A DNA stretch of 5,796 nt from assembly GCA_045633845.1 (NCBI GenBank), contig JAZQZC010000040.1:1-5796 (forward strand). The letters run 5' to 3'. A program made the position numbers and the translations under genes. The first letter of the stretch is position 1, and each line of letters opens with the position of its first letter. Below, piece after piece: positions 1 to 4,375 of the stretch. The DNA is from RGIG4708 sp045633845 (GTDB taxonomy: Bacteria > Bacillota > Clostridia > UMGS1810). A model generated the notes under the pieces. The model was not told the DNA's origin, searched no databases, and worked only from the letters and a program-made list of their open reading frames with translations.

Positions 1-13
1 GCATATGATGTTG

Positions 14-43
14 TATAATTTTGATATAAAATCATCTTATAAT
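14..43 (+). promoter_or_regulatory. Candidate -10 elements upstream of luxS
   Basis: Two exact TATAAT hexamers lie upstream of luxS, at 14-19 and 38-43. The downstream one would start transcription near position 50, just before the ribosome binding site, leaving a leader of about 20 nt. Neither has a convincing -35 at the right distance inside the window: TTGATA at 21-26 is only 11 bp from the second, and any partner of the first would lie before position 1. The region is very AT-rich, so chance matches are likely. The leader is too short to hold an S-adenosylmethionine riboswitch after either site. Confidence 0.35.
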
Positions 44-69
44 TAATTTACAAGCAGGGAGATTTAACT

Positions 70-528
70 ATGAAAAAAATAGCAAGCTTTAGTGTCAACC
101 ACGATACAATACAAAAAGGGATGTATATATCACGCATTGACGGCGATGTGGTAACATACGATATACGGATGAAGCTGCCAAACGGCGGTGACTACCTTGA
201 TTATGACGCAGTGCACACCTTTGAGCATTTGTTTGCCACATATGCACGCAACACAAAATATGCAGACAGTGTGATATATGTAGGGCCTATGGGCTGCCGT
301 ACAGGCTTTTACTTTTTGGTGCGGGATACAATTACGCACAGTGAGGCTCTCGACATAATGCTTGGCACTATAAAATTTATAATTGACTTTGAGGGTGAAA
401 TCCCCGGAAGCAAAAAAGAAGAATGTGGAAATTACCTCGCCCATTCCCTCCCGGGAGCAAAAGAAATAGCACTGGATATGCTGCCGGTGCTTGAAAACTG
501 GAATGTAGATAAAATGCAATATTGTTGA
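70..528 (+). CDS. luxS: S-ribosylhomocysteine lyase (AI-2 synthase)
   Basis: LuxS is a cytoplasmic homodimeric metalloenzyme of the activated methyl cycle. It cleaves S-ribosylhomocysteine to homocysteine and DPD, the precursor of the autoinducer AI-2. The 152-residue product has the usual family length. The HxxEH motif is at residues 49-53 (HTFEH), giving metal ligands His49 and His53 and general base Glu52. The third ligand is Cys119 in ECGNY, and the catalytic Cys76 lies in the GCRTGFY signature. The N-terminal SFSVNH segment and DIR at 31-33 also fit. The ATG follows AGGGAG at 56-61 with an 8-nt gap. No pfs/mtnN or methionine gene is adjacent, so it stands apart from its pathway partners here. 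No terminator separates it from the next gene, whose -35 hexamer overlaps its TGA, so read-through into the transporter is likely. All key residues are present and the assignment is firm; whether AI-2 acts as a signal in this organism cannot be seen. Confidence 0.96.
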   Translation: MKKIASFSVNHDTIQKGMYISRIDGDVVTYDIRMKLPNGGDYLDYDAVHTFEHLFATYARNTKYADSVIYVGPMGCRTGFYFLVRDTITHSEALDIMLGTIKFIIDFEGEIPGSKKEECGNYLAHSLPGAKEIALDMLPVLENWNVDKMQYC

Positions 529-553
529 CAAAAATATACAATTTATGTATAAT
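525..553 (+). promoter_or_regulatory. Consensus SigA promoter of the NSS transporter
   Basis: TTGACA at 525-530 and TATAAT at 548-553 are both perfect consensus hexamers, separated by the optimal 17 bp. The luxS stop codon TGA (526-528) is contained in the -35 hexamer. Transcription should start near 560, giving a leader of about 26 nt before the ATG at 586, which leaves no room for a T-box or riboswitch. The site predicts strong transcription independent of luxS. No obvious operator palindrome overlaps it. Confidence 0.88.
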
Positions 554-585
554 CTAATTATTATTTAATATTGGAGGAATTTTTT

Positions 586-1944
586 ATGTCTAACGAAAAG
601 AGAAGCAGTTTTACCGGCAAGCTTGGCTTTGTGCTTGCTGCAGCCGGCTCCGCTGTCGGCCTTGGCAACATATGGCGTTTCCCGTATCTTGCTGCTAAAT
701 ACGGCGGCGGTATATTCCTGCTTGTTTATATTATTCTTGCCGTAACCTTTGGCTTTGCCCTTATGATTGGCGAAATTTCAATCGGCAGAAAAACAGGCTT
801 AAGTGCAATAGGTGCTTTCAACACACTCAACAAAAAATACACCTTTGTGGGCTGGCTTGCCGCACTTATACCAACAATAATACTTCCGTATTATTCTGTT
901 ATCGGTGGATGGGTTATGCGTTATCTTGCCACATTTGCAACAGGCGGTGCAGGAGATGCAGCAGGTGATGCATTTTTCGGCGCTTTTATATCAAATCCAA
1001 CTGCTCCGGTAGCATGGTTTTTTGTATTTCTTGCACTTACCGCTGTTATCGTTCTTGCAGGTGTTGAAAAGGGTATCGAAAAAGCAAGCAAGGTTATGAT
1101 GCCGGTACTTGTTGTACTGTCATTATTTATTGCAATATACTCTGTTACTCTTCCTGGTGCCCTTGACGGCGTTATTTACTACATAAAACCCGACTTTTCA
1201 AAATTCTCGGTAACAACAGTGCTTGCAGCAATGGGACAGCTGTTTTACTCTATGTCACTTGCAATGGGCATTATGATTACTTACGGTTCTTATATGAAAA
1301 AGGATGTTAGCATCGAATCGTCGGTTACCCAAATCGAAATTTTTGATACTGGTATAGCATTTATGGCAGGTCTTATGATTATTCCTGCAGTATTTGCTTT
1401 TTCGGGCGGCACACCCGAGGCTCTCGGTGCAGGCCCGGGACTTATGTTTGTTACTTTACCTAAGGTGTTTGAAACAATGGCAGGCGGCACAATTGTTGGC
1501 ATTGTATTCTTTTTGCTTGTGCTTTTTGCGGCACTTACATCATCTATTTCACTTATGGAAACCGTTGTATCAATTGTGTGCGACAAATTTAATGTAAAAA
1601 GAAATGTATCCTGCCTTATTGTATTTGCATTTTCACTTGCACTTGGCCTTGTATCGTGCTTCGGTTACAGCATCTGGAGCGAGGTTAAAATAATAGGAAT
1701 GCAGTTCCTCGACTTCTTTGACTTTATTACAAACAGCGTGATGATGCCTATTACAGCACTCTTTACCTGTATATTTATCGGCTATGTTATCAAGCCAAAA
1801 ACAATTATCGACGAGGTTGAACTTACAAGTGGCTTTAAAAGAAAAGATTTGTTTACGGTTGTAATCAAATACTTTGCACCTGTTTGCATAGTGCTTATTC
1901 TTATATCTTCGGTGCTTTCGGCATTCGGAATTATATCTATCTGA
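586..1944 (+). CDS. Sodium-dependent transporter, NSS/SNF family (11-helix type)
   Basis: This is an inner-membrane sodium-coupled symporter of the neurotransmitter:sodium symporter family with the LeuT fold; bacterial members mostly import amino acids. The product is 452 residues with about 11 hydrophobic helices, like the 11-helix Tyt1/MhsT type rather than 12-helix LeuT. The unwound first helix carries the family signature GLGNIWRFPY (25-34). By comparison with LeuT, Ala23 and Asn28 would contribute to the Na1 site, and Gly21, Val24 and the TM8 segment ALTSS (316-320) to Na2. The TM6 unwound segment is SLAMG (224-228), and TM7 has the DTGIAFMAGL pattern common in prokaryotic members. I chose ATG 586 because GGAGG (573-577) lies 8 nt upstream; an in-frame TTG at 571 overlaps that site and would be unlikely. 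The gene has its own strong promoter and a terminator just after the stop. The substrate cannot be told from sequence; aromatic, hydrophobic or sulfur amino acids are all possible. Confidence 0.94.
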   Translation: MSNEKRSSFTGKLGFVLAAAGSAVGLGNIWRFPYLAAKYGGGIFLLVYIILAVTFGFALMIGEISIGRKTGLSAIGAFNTLNKKYTFVGWLAALIPTIILPYYSVIGGWVMRYLATFATGGAGDAAGDAFFGAFISNPTAPVAWFFVFLALTAVIVLAGVEKGIEKASKVMMPVLVVLSLFIAIYSVTLPGALDGVIYYIKPDFSKFSVTTVLAAMGQLFYSMSLAMGIMITYGSYMKKDVSIESSVTQIEIFDTGIAFMAGLMIIPAVFAFSGGTPEALGAGPGLMFVTLPKVFETMAGGTIVGIVFFLLVLFAALTSSISLMETVVSIVCDKFNVKRNVSCLIVFAFSLALGLVSCFGYSIWSEVKIIGMQFLDFFDFITNSVMMPITALFTCIFIGYVIKPKTIIDEVELTSGFKRKDLFTVVIKYFAPVCIVLILISSVLSAFGIISI

Positions 1945-1954
1945 TAATAAACGC

Positions 1955-1990
1955 AAAAAATGGTGTTGCATCAAGCAACACCATTTTTTT
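1955..1990. terminator. Bidirectional intrinsic terminator
   Basis: A perfect 9-bp stem (TGGTGTTGC at 1961-1969, GCAACACCA at 1975-1983) closes a 5-nt loop. It is preceded by six A and followed by seven T, which extend the pairing to about 15 bp. It begins 10 bp after the NSS stop codon. The A tract lets it work on the opposite strand too, although no minus-strand gene converges on it in this window. It isolates the luxS-NSS block from the following operon. Confidence 0.93.
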
Positions 1991-2023
1991 ATGTTTTATT
2001 TAAAATGTAATTAGTTTTATATA

Positions 2024-2052
2024 TTGAATTTTGCTAATCAAAGTGATATAAT
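2024..2052 (+). promoter_or_regulatory. Extended -10 promoter of the PHP-esterase operon
   Basis: TATAAT at 2047-2052 is preceded by TGA at 2044-2046, giving the extended -10 form TGnTATAAT. TTGAAT at 2024-2029 matches four of six -35 positions at an exact 17-bp spacing. The predicted start is near 2059, and the leader before the ATG at 2082 is about 23 nt. The weak -35 fits the usual compensation by an extended -10. It should drive both downstream genes. Confidence 0.78.
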
Positions 2053-2081
2053 ATACAATCATATCCAAGGAGCCGATATTA

Positions 2082-2798
2082 ATGAAAATAAAAACAGATT
2101 TGCATTGTCACTCAATTGTGAGCAACCACGCATTTTCAACAATTATGGAAAATATAACATATGCTGCAAGCTCAGGCCTTGAGGCAATTGCAATTACCGA
2201 CCACAGCCCTGCCCTTGGCGATGCACCACACAAATTTTATTACCCGTCTTTTGTGCGGCTGCCAGATAGTGTAAATGGTGTGCGTTTTTTAAAGGGCTGC
2301 GAGGTAAACATACTCAATAACGAGGGTGAGCTTGACCTCGACAACAAAATTCTCTCTACAATGGATATTGTTATAGCAAGTGTGCACAACCCCTTTTACC
2401 GCGATGCCAGAGAGGATGGCGACAACACCGATATGTATATAAAGGTGCTTCAAAATCCCTATGTGGATATTTTGGGGCACAGCGGCAATCCCAAGTGCAA
2501 ATTTGATATAGAAAAGGTGCTTACCAAAGCAAAAGAGCTTGGCAAATTTATTGAAATAAACGAAAACACCTTTGCTGCCAGACCTCAAAACGTAAAAATT
2601 TGCAAACAAATTGCTCTCTGTGCAAAAAGAATAGGCACATATGTTGTGGTAAACAGCGACGCGCACTTTTGCACAAATGTGGGCGTGCTCACAAACTCAA
2701 TAAAAATGCTTGAAGAAATAGATTTTCCCGAAGGCTTGATTGCAAATTCAAGCTACGGCAGACTTAAAGAATTGTTAAAATCAAGAAAAAACATATAG
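2082..2798 (+). CDS. PHP-domain metallo-phosphoesterase, YcdX type
   Basis: This is a cytoplasmic PHP-superfamily phosphoesterase of the YcdX group, which carries a trinuclear metal centre in a distorted barrel. The 238-residue product is close to the roughly 245 residues of E. coli YcdX. The full ligand pattern can be read in order: His8 and His10 (DLHCHS), His16 (NHAFST), Asp40-His41 (TDHS), Glu74 (GCEVN), His102 (SVHNP), His133 (GHSGNP), and Asp193 and His195 (SDAHF). The spacing matches the YcdX metal site as I recall it, so the enzyme should be active. AAGGAG at 2067-2072 sits 9 nt before the ATG. The gene is first in a two-gene operon, and its TAG stop overlaps the ribosome binding site of the hydrolase gene. 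The natural substrate of this group is not well defined; related PHP proteins act as histidinol-phosphatases, but no histidine genes are nearby. Family assignment is secure; substrate is unknown. Confidence 0.9.
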   Translation: MKIKTDLHCHSIVSNHAFSTIMENITYAASSGLEAIAITDHSPALGDAPHKFYYPSFVRLPDSVNGVRFLKGCEVNILNNEGELDLDNKILSTMDIVIASVHNPFYRDAREDGDNTDMYIKVLQNPYVDILGHSGNPKCKFDIEKVLTKAKELGKFIEINENTFAARPQNVKICKQIALCAKRIGTYVVVNSDAHFCTNVGVLTNSIKMLEEIDFPEGLIANSSYGRLKELLKSRKNI

Positions 2799-2810
2799 AG
2801 GTGACTGATT

Positions 2811-3971
2811 GTGGATTTTAAAAATTTGCGAAACTTACTTGACGAAATGGCAGGAGTGTACTACCCGGGCATTGATATGTGCATATACAAAGAGCACAAG
2901 CCCATATTCCGCTATCAGGCAGGCTATTCGGATATTGAAAGCAAAAGAAAAGTAGACCCTGATGCACTTTATTACCTGTTTTCCTGCTCAAAACCGATTA
3001 CCTGCGCAGCGGCGCTTTCCCTTTTTGAAAAAGGCAAGTTTTTGCTTACCGACCCTGTAAGTGAATATCTGCCCGAATTTGCAGACGTAACGGTAAAGGA
3101 AGTTGATGAAAAAGGAAATATTAACCTTGTTGCTCCTCAACGCCCCATTATGATAAAAGACCTGTTTACAATGACAGCAGGCCTCAACTACAACCTCCTT
3201 GAGGCACCCCAAATTGCAGAGGTTATAAAGCTTACTGGCGGCAAAAATCCAACACGTGAAATTGTAAAAGCTATTTCAAAAATCCCTCTTGATTTCCACC
3301 CGGGCGAAGGCTATCAGTACAGCTTGTGCCACGACGTGCTTGGTGCTCTTATCGAAGTGGTAAGCGGAAAAAGCTTTGGTGCATATCTTAAAGAAAATAT
3401 TTTTGACCCTTGCGGTATGGAAAACACCGGTTTTATGAAGCAAAATGGCGCACTTGATGGAGCCGAAGCAAAAATGCCTACACTTTATGAATATGGCGGC
3501 AAAGGCGTGTTTATAAAAAAAGACACCTGCAATCCATATATATTGGGCAAATATTCCGAATACGAAAGCGGCGGAGCAGGACTCGTAAGCTGTGTTGACG
3601 ACTACGCAAAATTTGCCGATGCAATGGCAAACGGTGGTATGTCTTACCTTGGAGAGAGAATTCTCACCCCCAAAACAATAGACGTTATGCGTGCTCCCCA
3701 CGTGCCATTTGACAAATTCTCTTTCGACAACAAAAAATGTGAGGGCTATACATATGGTCTTGGCGTGCGTACCTTCTGCAGCAATACTGTGGGCGGTCAG
3801 CTCTCCAACATAGGCGAGTTTGGCTGGGATGGTGCTGCAAACAGCTATGTTATTATTGACCCCAGCGAAAAGCTGTCGGTATTTTGCGGTGAGTTGCTTG
3901 TGAATTGTATGAATCACGATGCTCCCGCACGATATGTCAATGCAATATACTCAATGCTCAGTTGCGAATAA
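2811..3971 (+). CDS. Serine hydrolase, beta-lactamase / family VIII esterase fold
   Basis: This 386-residue protein belongs to the serine beta-lactamase-related group that includes class C enzymes, DD-peptidases and family VIII esterases such as EstB. The nucleophile motif SxxK is S58-C-S-K61, followed by the usual helix. The second motif is Y170-S-L in the YQYSLCHDVLG segment, which fits the YSLxxDVLG form of the esterases more than the YAN of class C lactamases. A GWDG segment at 338-341 takes the place of the KTG motif. There is no signal peptide, so it probably works in the cytoplasm, which argues against a role in wall synthesis or periplasmic drug hydrolysis. I infer an esterase or amide hydrolase of unknown substrate, not a resistance gene. 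The GTG start is supported by GAGGTGA (2798-2804) 6 nt upstream; the next in-frame ATG (2847) has no such site. Its last codons and stop are duplicated 240 bp downstream, where an element seems to have inserted. Confidence 0.87.
   Translation: MDFKNLRNLLDEMAGVYYPGIDMCIYKEHKPIFRYQAGYSDIESKRKVDPDALYYLFSCSKPITCAAALSLFEKGKFLLTDPVSEYLPEFADVTVKEVDEKGNINLVAPQRPIMIKDLFTMTAGLNYNLLEAPQIAEVIKLTGGKNPTREIVKAISKIPLDFHPGEGYQYSLCHDVLGALIEVVSGKSFGAYLKENIFDPCGMENTGFMKQNGALDGAEAKMPTLYEYGGKGVFIKKDTCNPYILGKYSEYESGGAGLVSCVDDYAKFADAMANGGMSYLGERILTPKTIDVMRAPHVPFDKFSFDNKKCEGYTYGLGVRTFCSNTVGGQLSNIGEFGWDGAANSYVIIDPSEKLSVFCGELLVNCMNHDAPARYVNAIYSMLSCE
3950..3971 (+). repeat. Direct repeat, left copy (3' end of the hydrolase gene)
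   Basis: These 22 bp cover the last codons and TAA of the hydrolase gene and match 4190-4211 at 20 of 22 positions. The two differences (3955/4195 and 3965/4205) are both transitions. The match stops sharply on both sides. The two copies bracket the repeat-rich insert exactly, as a target duplication would. The length is unusual for a transposon target duplication, so a replication slippage or template-switch origin is also possible. Confidence 0.75.
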
Positions 3972-4016
3972 AAAGTGACAGACGGGGATGTTTTGACAAA
4001 TGGGGATGTTCGTGAC

Positions 4017-4052
4017 AACGGGGACATTCCTCGCAAGAGGTGTGTCCTCACT
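4017..4052 (+). repeat. Core hairpin of repeat copy 1 with GCAA loop
   Basis: The stretch 4013-4047 is identical over 35 bp to 5726-5760. Its inner part is CCTC-GCAA-GAGG (4029-4040), a 4-bp stem closed by a GNRA-type tetraloop when read as plus-strand RNA. The outer stem AACGGGGACA (4017-4026) pairs with TGTCC and following bases at 4043-4052. In this copy the lower stem is damaged by one G-U pair and two mismatches (4050 and 4051) relative to copy 2. The upper five pairs plus the capped inner stem remain intact. Confidence 0.7.
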
Positions 4053-4100
4053 TGTTGTGCGAACATCTGAAAACTCACCATAAAAACTCACCAAACAAAC

Positions 4101-4161
4101 AAAAAGGTGACAATCCGGGGACGCACGTGCAAGCACGAACATCCCCGTTTGTCACCTTTTT
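4101..4161. repeat. Long imperfect inverted repeat with A/T-tracted ends
   Basis: A perfect 13-bp arm (AAAAAGGTGACAA at 4101-4113, its complement at 4149-4161) continues after a small asymmetric bulge into a 6-bp arm (CGGGGA at 4116-4121, TCCCCG at 4142-4147). Inside it a small CGTGC/GCACG hairpin (4126-4137) forms the tip. The A5/T5 ends make it resemble a bidirectional terminator, so it may stop or stabilise transcripts from the hydrolase gene. It belongs to the inserted element, and its right arm also pairs with 3994-4014, so alternative folds compete. Confidence 0.72.
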
Positions 4162-4189
4162 GCAAAGGAACTTCCCCCACTGTCACCCC

Positions 4190-4211
4190 CTCAACGCTCA
4201 GTTGTGAATAA
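4190..4211 (+). repeat. Direct repeat, right copy (likely original gene end)
   Basis: This is the second copy of the 22-bp repeat at 3950-3971, including an in-register TAA at 4209-4211. The operon terminator begins only 4 bp later, at 4216. I therefore read this as the original 3' end of the hydrolase gene, cut off by the insert. Its codons would read S-T-L-S-C-E-stop against S-M-L-S-C-E-stop in the present gene. Confidence 0.72.
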
Positions 4212-4215
4212 TCAT

Positions 4216-4250
4216 AAAGGAATTCGCCAAGGTGCGAATTCCTTTTGTTT
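4216..4250 (+). terminator. Intrinsic terminator of the PHP-esterase operon
   Basis: A perfect 12-bp stem (AAAGGAATTCGC at 4216-4227, complement at 4234-4245) closes a 6-nt loop and runs into TTTTGTTTT. It lies 244 bp after the present stop codon of the hydrolase gene but 4 bp after the duplicated stop at 4209-4211. The latter spacing is close to the 10 bp seen after the NSS gene. It should end transcripts that pass through the inserted element and insulate the downstream transporter gene. Confidence 0.9.
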
Positions 4251-4281
4251 TGTATTTTGGTCATATGTAACAAAATTGAGT

Positions 4282-4299
4282 TTGTTAAATATTTAACAC
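4282..4299. promoter_or_regulatory. Candidate Rex operator
   Basis: The sequence TTGTTAAATATTTAACAC contains a perfect 16-bp palindrome (4283-4298). It matches the clostridial Rex consensus TTGTTAAnnnnTTAACAA at 13 of 14 defined positions, failing only at the last base. Rex is a repressor that leaves DNA when NADH is high. The site ends 8 bp before the extended -10 at 4308-4316, so it covers that promoter's -35 region and abuts the -35-like TTGATT of an alternative promoter. Binding there should block the polymerase. AT-rich palindromes can arise by chance, and no rex gene is in the window, but the position makes this the best regulatory site seen here. Confidence 0.7.
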
Positions 4300-4327
4300 T
4301 TGATTTTTGATATAATTGTGGTAAAAT
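4300..4327 (+). promoter_or_regulatory. Promoter(s) of the OFA transporter
   Basis: Two overlapping candidates exist. The first is an extended -10, TGATATAAT at 4308-4316, with no good -35 at 16-18 bp because the Rex-like palindrome occupies that space. The second pairs TTGATT (4300-4305) with TGG-TAAAAT (-10 hexamer 4322-4327) at a 16-bp spacing. Predicted starts are near 4323 and 4334, giving leaders of about 40-50 nt. In both cases the Rex-like site is directly upstream or overlapping, so either start could be repressed. Confidence 0.66.
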
Positions 4328-4375
4328 ATATAAGGTTATACTTTATTATACATAAGAAAGAAGGAATTTCACATT

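Larger units (their letters stand above)
3972..4190. mobile_element. MITE/REP-like non-coding insert, copy 1
   Basis: This 219-bp stretch has no credible gene. Its ends are imperfect inverted repeats: 3975-3990 and the complement of 4171-4186 agree at 13 of 16 positions, beginning GTGACAG. A second inverted pair lies inside: 3994-4014 and the complement of 4134-4154 agree at 20 of 21 positions. TGACA...GGGGA units recur in tandem at 3976, 3994 and 4013, the first two 18 bp apart. AAAACTCACCA occurs twice, at 4070-4080 and 4083-4093. The segment 3994-4080 recurs at 5705-5793. Flanking direct repeats and the displaced operon terminator point to insertion after the stop codon. No transposase is present, so it would need one in trans. 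Similar GGGGAC-rich repeats accompany Y1/REP-associated transposases in other bacteria, as far as I recall, but the family here is not established. Confidence 0.74.

Noticed and set aside
571..585. Upstream TTG as the start of the NSS transporter
   Set aside because: The TTG overlaps the GGAGG that serves the ATG at 586 and would have no ribosome binding site of its own. NSS proteins typically begin with a short polar segment like MSNEK.
554..585. A T-box or riboswitch controlling the transporter
   Set aside because: The predicted leader is only about 26 nt, too short for any known riboswitch or T-box.
3276..3917. A 213-residue minus-strand reading frame opposite the hydrolase gene
   Set aside because: It lies wholly antisense to a gene with clear catalytic motifs, has no convincing ribosome binding site, and its translation, rich in Cys, His and Phe, looks like an antisense shadow.
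2811..3971. An antibiotic-resistance class C beta-lactamase
   Set aside because: There is no signal peptide. The second motif is YSL within a DVLG context and there is no KTG, which fits family VIII esterases better.
3975..4160. A CRISPR-like array, because of the repeated TGACA..GGGGA units
   Set aside because: The units are about 17-19 bp, directly abutting, few in number and present in both orientations. There are no spacers and no cas genes.
3951..4273. Two overlapping minus-strand reading frames of about 60 residues in the intergenic region
   Set aside because: They run through inverted repeats and the terminator, resemble no family I know, and have no start signals. The region is better explained as a non-coding element.
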